Part shown: positions 16,458 through 24,370 of the stretch, in pieces
How the letters are laid out: every line of letters begins with the position of its first letter
Numbering within the stretch: position 1 is the first letter of the stretch
NCBI GenBank assembly: GCA_016214025.1
Contig: JACRPH010000055.1
Location: 1 to 36,162, forward strand
From: Candidatus Woesearchaeota archaeon
Lineage (GTDB): Archaea; Nanobdellota; Nanobdellia; Woesearchaeales; GW2011-AR9
Reading direction: 5' to 3'
Length of the DNA: 36,162 nucleotides
Translations under genes and position numbers: made by a program
Notes under the pieces: generated by a model
What the model saw: only the letters and a program-made list of their open reading frames with translations
What the model was told of the DNA's origin: nothing
The model's database searches: none

Positions 16458-16847
16458 ATGTCAAATAATAGGCAAGCAATTTTATTAGCTTTATTATGTA
16501 CTATTTTCACTTCTGCTGGACAGTTGATGTGGAAGATGGGAGTAGGCAAACTGAGTTGGCTAAATTGGATAACCTTCCTAAATGCACCATTCCTGCTGGG
16601 ATTTGTGTGTTATGGCCTTGGCGCAGTATTAATGTTGATGGCGTTTAAGAAAGGCGAGCTTAGTTTAGTTTATCCTCTGATTGCTACCAGTTATGTGTGG
16701 GTGGGCTTGCTTTCGCCGTACTTTTTTCCAACTGATTCCATGAACTTATGGAAGTTTGCGGGGATAGGAGTAATTTTGGTGTCCGTAGGAGTATTAGGGT
16801 GGGGAAGTTCCAAGAAAACGGAAACTGCAGCTGGTGGTGTGATATGA
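16458..16847 (+). CDS. half-size EamA/SMR-like transporter subunit A
   Basis: The 129-aa protein has four membrane helices and matches a single EamA half: FTSAGQLMWKMGVG in helix 1, then GELSLVYPLIATSYVWVGLLSPYFF, typical of SMR/ArnE-ArnF-like proteins. Such proteins work as dimers. With the next gene starting inside its stop codon, a heterodimer is likely. Known relatives flip polyprenyl-linked sugars or export cations; the nearby glycosylation block makes a lipid-sugar flippase plausible. An AGGAGT stretch lies 13 bp before the ATG. Confidence 0.8.
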   Translation: MSNNRQAILLALLCTIFTSAGQLMWKMGVGKLSWLNWITFLNAPFLLGFVCYGLGAVLMLMAFKKGELSLVYPLIATSYVWVGLLSPYFFPTDSMNLWKFAGIGVILVSVGVLGWGSSKKTETAAGGVI

Positions 16848-17185
16848 TTGACCTGTGGGCAATAGTGCTGGTACTTATCGCCACCATAATCGGAGCATTT
16901 GGAGCATTATTGTTGAAGAAAAGCACTGATAAATATTCTTTCCGCAAGCTTCTTACCAGTTCATTATTGATTACGGGATTATTTTTATATGGGCTTTCTA
17001 CAATTTTATATGTGGTTGCGTTACGCCGGGAAGAATTAAGTGTGTTATATCCTTTAGTTTCTACTTCTTATATTTGGACTACGCTGCTTTCCGTTAGATT
17101 TCTAGGAGAGAAGATGAATGCCTGGAAGTATGTCGGGTTAGTAGGGATAATTATTGGCGTGGTATTGATTGGGATAGGGAGTTAG
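16844..17185 (+). CDS. half-size EamA/SMR-like transporter subunit B
   Basis: The 113-aa protein is counted from the ATG that overlaps the upstream TGA (ATGA), not from the ORF-track start 96 bp earlier, which lies inside subunit A. It has four helices with IGAFGALLLKKSTDK and REELSVLYPLVSTSYIWTTLLSVRFLGEKMNAWKY cut to the same pattern as its partner, including the GE-like acidic site before the last helix. This looks like the second half of a heterodimeric four-helix transporter. Confidence 0.8.
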   Translation: MIDLWAIVLVLIATIIGAFGALLLKKSTDKYSFRKLLTSSLLITGLFLYGLSTILYVVALRREELSVLYPLVSTSYIWTTLLSVRFLGEKMNAWKYVGLVGIIIGVVLIGIGS

Positions 17186-17190
17186 AGCTT

Positions 17191-17232
17191 ATGAAACAGG
17201 ATGATATCACAAAAATAAGTAAAGATGGATAA
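17191..17232 (+). other. possible 13-codon leader ORF before the GNAT gene
   Basis: ATG at 17191 opens a 13-residue ORF (MKQDDITKISKDG) whose stop overlaps the GNAT start in another frame. It could couple translation of the GNAT gene to the upstream transporter operon, or it may be chance. Confidence 0.25.
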
Positions 17233-17767
17233 AATAAACGTCAAAGATATCAAAATTGAACGATTACAGCAGAGCCATAATGTCAAAGATTTTAGGTCTT
17301 ATGAGCCAGAACTGGCTAGTTTTCTAATAGAGGATGCTCTAAACAATCAGAACAACCAAATTTCTGTAACATATCTATGGTTTTTAAACACGAATGAGTT
17401 AGTTGGATATGTAACTCTTCTTAATGATCGGATAAATCTTGAAGGTGAATTAAAAAAGATATTTCGTGGAAAAGGAATTGGATATCATTCATTGCCAGCA
17501 TTAAAAGTTGGCGGATTATGTGTTGATGATCGATATCTACGCAAAGGAGTAGGAACACTTATGCTTGCATTTGCGGTTAAAATTGCAAACCATATTTTTA
17601 AAGATTATGCTGGGTGTAGATTTATCGTTTTGGATGCAAAAAGAAATCATCAGAACGACCCTATACGTTTCTACAAGAAAGTAGGATTTGAAGAACTTAA
17701 ACAACGAAAGAAAGGAACTACGCCCATGTATTTAGATTTAGTTCACAACATGGAACTTCATTTCTAA
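17225..17767 (+). CDS. GNAT-family N-acetyltransferase
   Basis: The 180-aa protein has the acetyl-CoA-binding motif A as VDDRYLRKGVGTLML (RxxGxG form near residue 110), preceded by the strand LPALKVGGLC, and the C-terminal FYKKVGFEEL segment. The LPALKVGGLCVD and RFIVLDAK stretches resemble GNAT toxins of the TacT/AtaT type that acetylate charged tRNAs, but ordinary GNATs share them. Its 3' end overlaps a small convergent gene by 30 bp, an unusual layout for a toxin-antitoxin pair, which normally runs co-directionally. The substrate is unknown. Confidence 0.8.
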   Translation: MDKINVKDIKIERLQQSHNVKDFRSYEPELASFLIEDALNNQNNQISVTYLWFLNTNELVGYVTLLNDRINLEGELKKIFRGKGIGYHSLPALKVGGLCVDDRYLRKGVGTLMLAFAVKIANHIFKDYAGCRFIVLDAKRNHQNDPIRFYKKVGFEELKQRKKGTTPMYLDLVHNMELHF

Positions 17768-17890
17768 TGCTTTCTTGATAAAAGCGACACGTTTGGGATT
17801 TGGATTCCTCTCTTCTTTAATCATATTCTTTACAAATCGTACCGCATCTGCTCCTCTTAGCGTAGGAGTCGCTCTTATTGGTTTTGCCAT
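17738..17890 (-). CDS. small basic protein of the PTLRGxDAxRF type
   Basis: The 50-aa protein is counted from the ATG at 17890, which has a TATA box 29 bp upstream. The ORF-track version adds 31 residues that cross the promoter. The sequence IRATPTLRGADAVRFVKNM is of a kind I associate with small prokaryotic proteins often found beside toxin-like genes; that recollection is not proof. It has a C-terminal helix rich in Lys and Arg. Its 3' end is antisense to the GNAT gene. Confidence 0.7.
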   Translation of the reverse strand: MAKPIRATPTLRGADAVRFVKNMIKEERNPNPKRVAFIKKALEMKFHVVN

Positions 17891-17912
17891 GATATTGTTT
17901 AAATAAATGAGC

Positions 17913-17924
17913 GGATATATAAAA
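17913..17924 (-). promoter_or_regulatory. TATA box of the 50-aa gene
   Basis: The minus strand reads TTTTATATATCC, centred about 29 bp before the ATG at 17890. It fixes the short start. Confidence 0.65.
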
Positions 17925-18098
17925 GTTTGGGGGTTATTTTTTCTCATTTGCTCGAACACAGGATCCTTTTTAATCTTCAGCATATGCCGGTTTAATCATC
18001 TCCACAAGTTGAAATCTCTCTCCTAATTCTAACTTTATCCCTGCTCTTATTAAAGCACTAGAATTACTATCTCACCAACCCCCACAACCCTACCGCAA

Positions 18099-18109
18099 CA
18101 TTTATAAAC
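18099..18109 (+). promoter_or_regulatory. TATA box of the winged-helix gene
   Basis: CATTTATAAAC is centred 28 bp before the ATG at 18132, so the mRNA is probably leaderless. Confidence 0.65.
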
Positions 18110-18112
18110 TAC

Positions 18113-18131
18113 AGTTACCAAATAGGTAACT
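18113..18131. promoter_or_regulatory. palindromic operator candidate at the start site
   Basis: AGTTACC-AAATA-GGTAACT is a perfect 7-bp inverted repeat with a 5-bp centre, placed between the TATA box and the ATG. A dimer bound here would block initiation. Because the gene it precedes looks like a winged-helix protein, autoregulation is a reasonable guess. The 12-bp half AGTTACCAAATA recurs inverted in the RNase P RNA promoter. Confidence 0.55.
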
Positions 18132-18722
18132 ATGACTTCGGAGATACCTGCCTATGGATTAAGAGCATACGCGTTGTTCTTTACTAGGCATGGGACTAAA
18201 GAGCCGTTCCAACAGGATGAATTAGAATGGTTTGTTCGTCCTAGTATGAAAAAGAAGATATTTTCAGTATTGTTGCGGGCAGGATGGATTAAGAAAATAA
18301 GCCGAAATGCTTACGCCTGCATCTCTCCGGAAGATAATGTAAAGCAGTTGTTAGAGTTTAAAGTTCCGGGGATAATCCGCTTAGCCAAGAAAGATTACGC
18401 TTTTACCGGGTTATCAGCAATAGAGATTTGGTCGGATTATTCTTACGTTCAAAGAAGCACTGAAAAATCACCTTATTTCATAAAAGTAAATAAGAAAGAT
18501 TTAAAATATTGGAAAAACTTTTTTAATGCTAATAATATTCCTAACTATGTTAAATCCGGAGCAACTATTGGGGAGTATGTAATTTTAATCCCAGTACAAA
18601 AAGTGAAAGCATCAACTAAAGAGCAATTTAAGGTAGATTCATTAAAAGAAACATTAAAAGAAGCCCAGAAGAACGAAATGTTTAACTATGCTTATAATTA
18701 CATGAGGAAGAAATATCAGTAG
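18132..18722 (+). CDS. winged-helix protein, AbiEi-like
   Basis: The 196-aa protein has an N-terminal winged-helix-like region (FSVLLRAGWIKKISRNAYACISPED), the arrangement seen in AbiEi-type antitoxin regulators and related transcription factors. A domain containing YAFTGLSAIEIWSDYSYVQ and a Lys-rich helical tail follow. AbiEi represses its own operon by binding inverted repeats, and a perfect one overlaps this promoter. No AbiEii nucleotidyltransferase toxin follows; the next gene is on a separate promoter. It may be a solitary regulator. Family assignment is tentative. Confidence 0.6.
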   Translation: MTSEIPAYGLRAYALFFTRHGTKEPFQQDELEWFVRPSMKKKIFSVLLRAGWIKKISRNAYACISPEDNVKQLLEFKVPGIIRLAKKDYAFTGLSAIEIWSDYSYVQRSTEKSPYFIKVNKKDLKYWKNFFNANNIPNYVKSGATIGEYVILIPVQKVKASTKEQFKVDSLKETLKEAQKNEMFNYAYNYMRKKYQ

Positions 18723-18746
18723 CTTCCCAAAAAACAAACCACGAAG

Positions 18747-18757
18747 ATTTATATATA
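18747..18757 (+). promoter_or_regulatory. TATA box of the 18780 gene pair
   Basis: ATTTATATATA is centred 28 bp before the ATG at 18780, indicating a leaderless two-gene message. Confidence 0.65.
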
Positions 18758-18779
18758 GGTATAATTTTACAAGATTATA

Positions 18780-19028
18780 ATGGCAATGGAATTAGTGTCT
18801 TTAAAGAATGTCTCTTTGAAATCTAAAGTTCAATTGGTAGAACAACTTGGTTATACTTCTAATGGCGAGTTTATCTTTGATGCAACAGGAAATAAGATAG
18901 TTGATAGATATATTGAAATTCCAGTGCGAGTGGATAATATGGTTATATTGCCTGGAAGCACCATCATTCTAGATGACAACGAACTAAGTATTGCCTCATA
19001 CATAGAGGAATTTGGAAATGTTTTCTGA
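18780..19028 (+). CDS. small hypothetical protein (82 aa)
   Basis: I do not recognise this 82-aa protein. It is acidic and probably beta-rich (RYIEIPVRVDNMVILPGSTIILDD), with no membrane segment. It is the first gene of an overlapping pair: its last 11 bases lie in the next gene, whose Shine-Dalgarno-like GAGGA is inside this coding sequence. The size, acidity and coupling are consistent with an antitoxin-like partner, but no homology supports that. Confidence 0.68.
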   Translation: MAMELVSLKNVSLKSKVQLVEQLGYTSNGEFIFDATGNKIVDRYIEIPVRVDNMVILPGSTIILDDNELSIASYIEEFGNVF

Positions 19029-19680
19029 GGCAGTAGAAGGGGTTACTAAAGGTGCATTAGATTGGTCCGCCGAAAATATTGCTTCTTTTGTGCAGAAACT
19101 TAAAGAGCGAAAGCTTGCTTTCATTGAAAATCGAAAAACTATTGAAGTAGTAAAAGAGCAATATAATTCTGGGGAGAGTAAATTTTATAGTAAATACATT
19201 AAAGACAAAGAATTGCTTTTCTTGGTAAGGGTGGGCCTCACACTACGGAAATTGGAAGAAGACGAAGATAAACTCCTAAATTTGAGGAATAAAATTCATC
19301 ACAAATATGGAATTAATGGGCTTCATATTGCACAATTTGTCCAAAACGGTATCCTGAACCGATATTTTGGGCTTCTCATAGAAAAGCTAACTTCTGAAGA
19401 AGAATTAGAAAAGAAGATTCATGATGTGTTAAAAAACATTGAGAAACATGCCCTTTTTGTTTCGGGAAATAGTAAAGTTGCAGAAATTGTCCGGAAAGCA
19501 ACCAATATTATAGATTCACATTCCCCCTCTATCTTTGTTATTGCTGGCTTGAAATCTGCTGCTAAAATCGTTTCAGATGCGATAGCCCCACTAAGCTCAA
19601 TTATGGAAGATTATGAACAAGAAAGATTTAGTAGTGAGGAAAAAGAAATTGTGATATTCAAAGTGAAAGTAAACAAATAA
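19018..19680 (+). CDS. helical hypothetical protein with HEPN-like RNxxHH motif
   Basis: The 220-aa protein is counted from the ATG at 19018; the track start at 19012 is TTG. It is mostly alpha-helical and charged. LLNLRNKIHHKYG contains R-x4-H, the catalytic signature of many HEPN ribonucleases, flanked by helices on both sides. A C-terminal part (AAKIVSDAIAPLSSIM) looks amphipathic. The overlapping small gene upstream could be its antidote. HEPN membership rests on this one motif and the helical context, so it is a suggestion. Its stop abuts pheT on the other strand. Confidence 0.65.
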   Translation: MFSEAVEGVTKGALDWSAENIASFVQKLKERKLAFIENRKTIEVVKEQYNSGESKFYSKYIKDKELLFLVRVGLTLRKLEEDEDKLLNLRNKIHHKYGINGLHIAQFVQNGILNRYFGLLIEKLTSEEELEKKIHDVLKNIEKHALFVSGNSKVAEIVRKATNIIDSHSPSIFVIAGLKSAAKIVSDAIAPLSSIMEDYEQERFSSEEKEIVIFKVKVNK

Positions 19681-21333
19681 CTATTTCTTATTCACTAACC
19701 CCCACAACCCTTCCACATCCATCTCCATCGCCACCACTGGCATAGTAATGCCCCAGTTAGTTAATGCCTGTGGATGAATCTCCCCAATAATCCCCACTTT
19801 CTTTCCTTCAATTACAATATTGCCCACCCTTCCGGGAATGAACGATGCATGCTTAGCATCCCTAATCACTGCTTCTAATCCTAATGAACGCATCAATGCA
19901 TCTAAGCTCTGCCGGATTTGAGTGAAATCTGTTTTATCATGGCAGAGTACAATTCCTAAGTTGTCTTTCTCTCCCACCCCAGTTTCGGCTTCTTCGGCCC
20001 ATTCAAATATTCGGCCAATTTCAAATATATTCTGGGGATAGAGATTATGCTGGTTCTCCTGAAGATTTTTCAGCAGAGAAGGCAGTACTGAATTGCGCAA
20101 GGTATTATTCTCTCCCAGCGCATTCTTGAGCGTTATTAACTTAGCCGCTAAATTCATTCGCTTATTCAGCTCCAGCTCAGTAAGCAGATGAATGTTCTTC
20201 ACTTCCATCAGCTCCAACCCAACTAACACTTCTCTTACTTTTCTGGCAAATTTTTCCAGTGGGGCTTCTTCACCAATAGTTGAAACATTAGGCAGCTCTT
20301 CAGTAAAGTTTTCATAACCGTAGGCAATGGCGATATCTTCAGCTAAATCCACTTGGTGCATTATGTCCGCACGATACGGCGGAATCAACACCATGCCTTT
20401 CTCATAGCCAAAGCCCATTTTTTCCAGTAAGCCTATAACTTCTTTTTCTTTAAGTGATAAACCTAAACGTTTGTTTACATAAGTTAAATCAAGCTTCATC
20501 TTACGGGGAGATAAATCAGGAGAGATCTTCTTATCATCCGGATAAATTAATTCCAACGAATAAACTTCTCCGCCCATTTCTGCCAGTGAGGTAACGATTA
20601 TGTTCAAGCAGATGCTTAATGCATCATAATCAAACCCGGAGCATTCAATGAATACGTCTTTAGTCTGCGGAGTTATTCTTCCCGTGAGCTGGGAATTGAT
20701 AATTGGAGGCATACTTAAAATTTCATTCTTAGCATCGATGAAGATAGGAAACTTGGCTTTCCCTTCCAGCAACGCACCATATTCTCTTCCGGCTTTATGC
20801 CGGGAAAGTATTTGTGCTCCGGTCATCGCTTCATCGGCTTCTAAAGGGATAAAGCTAATCTGGTCCGGCTTTTCCGCTTTAAAAGTTACGGGAAATGTTA
20901 TTTTTTCTAAAGGATATACTCCGATGGCCGCTTTCTTGCGGTTTCTGCCGTAAGTAGTGTGTAATTTTTCCTGAAGCTGAATAATTTCAGTTATTTTTTC
21001 GTCATCAAATTTTATCCCTTTAACGATGGCGCAGGCAGTGAACGGGCGGACTTCTTTAACCGAAGCGTCTATATTTATCTTTAATCCGCTTTTCTTTACC
21101 GGATAATTTCGTAATCCTGTTTTTGCTCCGATAAAACTAGCCAATGCCCGGGCAAATCCCTGTTCAGAAAGCATATCCGGGCGGGAAGGAAATACTTCCA
21201 CTTCGAGCTCATCTCTGTTAACCTTCTCCAATACCGCATCCATCATAGAAATGCGCTCTTTGAGCTGGTCTAAAGTAAGCTTCTTGCCTACGGATTGTTC
21301 CAGTACTTTTCTATTGATGATGATGTTGGACAT
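19681..21333 (-). CDS. pheT: phenylalanyl-tRNA synthetase beta chain
   Basis: The 550-aa protein matches archaeal-type PheRS beta, which lacks the bacterial tRNA-binding OB extension. It contains the B3/B4 editing region (PQTKDVFIECSGFDYDALSICLNI), a B5 domain (LTYVNKRLGLSLKEKEVIGLLEKMGFG) and the core with PYRADIMHQVDLAEDIAIAYGYENF. It forms an alpha2-beta2 enzyme with PheS that charges tRNA-Phe. Its ATG follows the yip1 stop directly (TAAATG) with GGAGGTG about 12 bp upstream. It is the last gene of the pheS-nif3-yip1-pheT group. Confidence 0.96.
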   Translation of the reverse strand: MSNIIINRKVLEQSVGKKLTLDQLKERISMMDAVLEKVNRDELEVEVFPSRPDMLSEQGFARALASFIGAKTGLRNYPVKKSGLKINIDASVKEVRPFTACAIVKGIKFDDEKITEIIQLQEKLHTTYGRNRKKAAIGVYPLEKITFPVTFKAEKPDQISFIPLEADEAMTGAQILSRHKAGREYGALLEGKAKFPIFIDAKNEILSMPPIINSQLTGRITPQTKDVFIECSGFDYDALSICLNIIVTSLAEMGGEVYSLELIYPDDKKISPDLSPRKMKLDLTYVNKRLGLSLKEKEVIGLLEKMGFGYEKGMVLIPPYRADIMHQVDLAEDIAIAYGYENFTEELPNVSTIGEEAPLEKFARKVREVLVGLELMEVKNIHLLTELELNKRMNLAAKLITLKNALGENNTLRNSVLPSLLKNLQENQHNLYPQNIFEIGRIFEWAEEAETGVGEKDNLGIVLCHDKTDFTQIRQSLDALMRSLGLEAVIRDAKHASFIPGRVGNIVIEGKKVGIIGEIHPQALTNWGITMPVVAMEMDVEGLWGLVNKK

Positions 21334-21918
21334 TTAAGTTAAAGCACCTCCTAGCGCCATTAATGGCAACAATGAAGCCATCAAAGTAAAATAGATTATT
21401 ATTCCCAGTACAATTCCAATCCCCGCCGGTATCAACACTACTGCCGCGCTCTTTCCCCAACTCAACTGCTGGCGTTTTTTAATGCCGATAACTTGTAATA
21501 TTAATATGTAAGCCATCGCTAAATAATTGATGATTGGGATTACTCCAAATATTTGAGGAGAGATGGAATAAGCAACAACTTTAAATGTTTCTACATATCC
21601 TTTCTTTCCGCTAAAAATTAGTACAAATAAATGCAATATTCCTGCTCCCACGTACAACATTCCCCAGGCGAAGAGTAACATAAATGGATATGCTACTATT
21701 AAACCTAATACTACCCATATTACTTTATCCGCCATACCTCCAAAAGCGATAGCTGCAGAAACAATTAACCCCATTGTAATTAATAATAAAGCTGAGACTA
21801 TCGCTTGTACTTTCAGGAAATACTTGGTGGCTTCAGCATATTGGTCTTTCTTGGACAGCTTCCCGTAAAAATTAATCGGGTTAAACATAATTTCTTTCCA
21901 TGTATTGAACAATCCCAT
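21334..21918 (-). CDS. YIP1-family membrane protein
   Basis: The 194-aa protein has five membrane helices of the YIP1 type: an N-terminal WKEIMFNPINFYGKL amphipathic stretch, then helices with YSISPQIFGVIPIINYLAMAYILILQVIGIKKRQQLSWGKSAAVVLIP. The function in prokaryotes is unknown. It sits between nif3 and pheT and contributes the pheT ribosome-binding site from its own last codons. A GAGGT lies 9 bp before its ATG. A TATA-like ATTATAAGA about 37 bp upstream could be an internal promoter. Confidence 0.82.
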   Translation of the reverse strand: MGLFNTWKEIMFNPINFYGKLSKKDQYAEATKYFLKVQAIVSALLLITMGLIVSAAIAFGGMADKVIWVVLGLIVAYPFMLLFAWGMLYVGAGILHLFVLIFSGKKGYVETFKVVAYSISPQIFGVIPIINYLAMAYILILQVIGIKKRQQLSWGKSAAVVLIPAGIGIVLGIIIYFTLMASLLPLMALGGALT

Positions 21919-21964
21919 TTTAGTTTACCTCGTTTTGTTTCTTGTTTATTCTTATAATATTAAT

Positions 21965-22714
21965 TTAAATCAACGTGGGCACATCAATAAACTCCACTTT
22001 CACTTTAAACTGAGCTTTAAGCACCGGCATCAATGCTTTTACTCCCCATACTTCCGTTTCATAGTGTCCGCCGAAGATGACGTTTATGTCTGCTTCTTTG
22101 GCTTGATGATAAACGTGATGCATGGGCTCTCCAGTAATATATAGATCCGCTTTCTTAGCAATGGCTTCAGTAACGTCAGCAGCCGCCCCGCCGGATACGA
22201 TAGCCACTTTCTTTACTTTATCTTTTCCAAAGGGCAAGGTTAAAGTTTGTATTTTGTTCTTCTCCAGAACCTTTTTAATTTCTTTCAAAGTGAAACTAGT
22301 TTCTCCGAGCCACCCTAAATATTTTCCTTTCTCCTTCAGAAACGGCTCCACTTTCTGTAAGTTTAGCAGTTTTGCTAGTTGAGCATTGTTTCCGTATTGG
22401 GGGTGTAAATCCAACGGCAGGTGTGCAACATATACTGCCAAGTTATTTTCTAAGGCAAACTTTACCTTTTTGTAGTCCGAGCCAATCAAGTAAAATTTGT
22501 TGAAGCTCCAAAACAATCCATGATGCACTATTAACATCTGGCAGCCTGCTTCTACTGCCTGCTGGAACGTCTCTAAGCAAGCGTCTACCGCAAATCCTAT
22601 CTTTTTAATTTCGCCGGTGTTCTCTACCTGCAAGCCGTTGCTGGAATTATCTTCAATCCCATTGATGTCTAATTCTTGGTCCAAAAATTCTGCAATTTCA
22701 ATTGCGGTTGCCAT
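21965..22714 (-). CDS. Nif3-like dinuclear metal-binding protein
   Basis: The 249-aa protein belongs to the Nif3/YbgI (DUF34) family. Metal ligands are visible at MLIVHHGLFW (HH near 60) and VYVAHLPLDLHP, and near the C-terminus at ITGEPMHHVYHQAK and IFGGHYETEVWG. It is the short form without the inserted PII-like domain. The family binds two metal ions and is linked to GTP cyclohydrolase-like or metal-insertion roles, but its reaction is unsettled. It starts 28 bp after pheS with no evident Shine-Dalgarno motif. Confidence 0.92.
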   Translation of the reverse strand: MATAIEIAEFLDQELDINGIEDNSSNGLQVENTGEIKKIGFAVDACLETFQQAVEAGCQMLIVHHGLFWSFNKFYLIGSDYKKVKFALENNLAVYVAHLPLDLHPQYGNNAQLAKLLNLQKVEPFLKEKGKYLGWLGETSFTLKEIKKVLEKNKIQTLTLPFGKDKVKKVAIVSGGAAADVTEAIAKKADLYITGEPMHHVYHQAKEADINVIFGGHYETEVWGVKALMPVLKAQFKVKVEFIDVPTLI

Positions 22715-22742
22715 TTTTTATTTTGTTTTTAACTCATTATTC

Positions 22743-24281
22743 CTATTTTAACCACACTTTTACTTCTCGTGACAGCTTCAAATCATTCTTATACAAGTTA
22801 CGGATATCTTTTATTTGATAATACTCTAAAATAATCCTATCAAATCCGGGTCCCCAGGCTAGTACTGGAATATCTTTTCCCAGCAAAGGAACCACCACTT
22901 CCGGGCGCAGCATTCCGGCTCCACCTAATTCTACCCATTCCTGCCGTTCCTGGTGCCACACGTCTATTTCCAAACTTGGTTCAGTGTAAGGAAAGTACGA
23001 TGGCCTGAACCGAGCTTGTGGAAATCCCATCTTGGTGAAGAACTGTCGTAAGTAACCTAACAAGTGCCGGAAATCAGCATTTTGATCTACTACAATGCCT
23101 TCAGTCTGGTTGAATTCAAAGTGATGCTTCCAATCTACCGCTTCATTGCGGAAGCACTTGCCTACGGCGAAGAATTTGGCAGGTAAATCTTTGTCTTTCA
23201 ATTGAGCTAATGTTTTTGAAGTAAGAACAGTAGTATGGGTTCTGAGAACGTTTCTTTTAGCTTCTTCTTCATTCCAGGAATATTTCCAGCCGCTGCTGCC
23301 GCTTTTTCCACCAGTTTCATGAGCTTCTTTTACTTGTTGGATTATATCTGCTGCCGGCAATTTGCCCTTTTCTGCTTTCCCACCCAGAAAGAACGTGTCC
23401 TGCATAGTTCTGGCGGGATGGTCTTGAGGCACAAATAAAGCATCCATACACCAGAATGAAGTACTTACCATCGTTCCAGTCATTTCTTTAAATCCCATCT
23501 CCAGCCAAATCTGCTTGGCATATTCTATGGCTTGGTTTACAAAATGGGTTTTTCCGGAATAGATGGACGGAACTTGAGCTTGGATGTCATAAGCGCGGAA
23601 TTCCTTGTCTTTCCAGCTTCCGGTTTTAAGCATTTCTGGAGTAAGACGATTGAGCACTTCTCCGGTGCTTAGTTTTACGGCGATTACTTTCTTGCCTAGT
23701 TCGGTGAGAGAAATAGTAACTTTTCGGATTTCTTCTGTGGAAACTAACTCTTTTCGCTTCTTTAGCTCTTCTAATGAAAATTTCTCTACGTCAGTTAATT
23801 TTTCCAGCTCTAATGGAAAAGATTTAGTCAGGAATTGTTCTTCCAGGGTTCCTTCCGACAGGATTTTCTTTCCCTGCAAGCCTAATTTCAGCATCAATTC
23901 CTTTTCTTTCTGCAGTTCAATGCCCACTTTGCGCTTAAGGATTCCAATACACGCATCTACTTCTTCTTTTTCTAATCCGCTTTTCTGGGTTATTTCGCTT
24001 AAAGATTGGAATTTGTCCGTAAGAACTTTAAGCAGCTTCTTTTCCGGCATGCCTTCCTCCTTGTATTTCAACCCGTTTTTTCCCAGAACAATCACTTTTT
24101 TAGTTTCGGTGCTAAGATGTAAAATATCTTTGTTTTCCAGCCATTGCAACGCGCGCATAACTTCGATTTCCTGCATCCCGGAAGCTTTGACGAGACTTAA
24201 AAGTTCTTTTTCTGATTTTAGAAACGGCAATACTTTGCGTTCTAACGGATGCAGTTTGGAAATCAGGGAAGTTAGGTTCAT
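22743..24281 (-). CDS. pheS: phenylalanyl-tRNA synthetase alpha chain
   Basis: The 512-aa protein is the catalytic class II chain of archaeal/eukaryotic length, with an N-terminal region of winged-helix repeats (about residues 1-160, for binding tRNA). The class II core has motif 2 as KCFRNEAVDWKHHFEFNQTEG and motif 3 as LAWGPGFDRIILEYY. Its partner PheT lies downstream after nif3 and yip1. A TATA box 27 bp before the ATG gives a leaderless mRNA and lies back-to-back with the RNase P RNA promoter. Confidence 0.96.
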   Translation of the reverse strand: MNLTSLISKLHPLERKVLPFLKSEKELLSLVKASGMQEIEVMRALQWLENKDILHLSTETKKVIVLGKNGLKYKEEGMPEKKLLKVLTDKFQSLSEITQKSGLEKEEVDACIGILKRKVGIELQKEKELMLKLGLQGKKILSEGTLEEQFLTKSFPLELEKLTDVEKFSLEELKKRKELVSTEEIRKVTISLTELGKKVIAVKLSTGEVLNRLTPEMLKTGSWKDKEFRAYDIQAQVPSIYSGKTHFVNQAIEYAKQIWLEMGFKEMTGTMVSTSFWCMDALFVPQDHPARTMQDTFFLGGKAEKGKLPAADIIQQVKEAHETGGKSGSSGWKYSWNEEEAKRNVLRTHTTVLTSKTLAQLKDKDLPAKFFAVGKCFRNEAVDWKHHFEFNQTEGIVVDQNADFRHLLGYLRQFFTKMGFPQARFRPSYFPYTEPSLEIDVWHQERQEWVELGGAGMLRPEVVVPLLGKDIPVLAWGPGFDRIILEYYQIKDIRNLYKNDLKLSREVKVWLK

Positions 24282-24302
24282 GGTTTAGAGAGAATGGGAG
24301 AG

Positions 24303-24314
24303 TATTTATAAAAT
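24303..24314 (-). promoter_or_regulatory. TATA box of pheS
   Basis: The minus strand reads ATTTTATAAATA, centred 27 bp before the pheS ATG. It lies about 37 bp from the divergent rnpB TATA box. Confidence 0.7.
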
Positions 24315-24340
24315 TAACCAGCCCCATTCAAAACAGAACA

Positions 24341-24349
24341 TTTATAAAT
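24341..24349 (+). promoter_or_regulatory. TATA box of the RNase P RNA gene
   Basis: TTTATAAAT is centred about 26 bp before the first base of the P1 helix at 24371. Confidence 0.7.
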
Positions 24350-24370
24350 AATCACTATTTGGTAACTAAA

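Noticed and set aside
16748-16843. Upstream extension of the second EamA-like ORF
   Set aside because: It lies inside the first subunit in another frame; the ATGA overlap gives a far better start.
17984-18085. Minus-strand open stretch reading ALIRAGIKLELGERFQLVEMIKPAY
   Set aside because: It is protein-like but only about 30 codons after a stop, with no good start codon or promoter. At most it is a fragment of a lost gene.
23605-24288. 227-aa plus-strand ORF
   Set aside because: It is fully antisense to pheS, is rich in Ser and Phe as expected for a shadow frame, and has no promoter.
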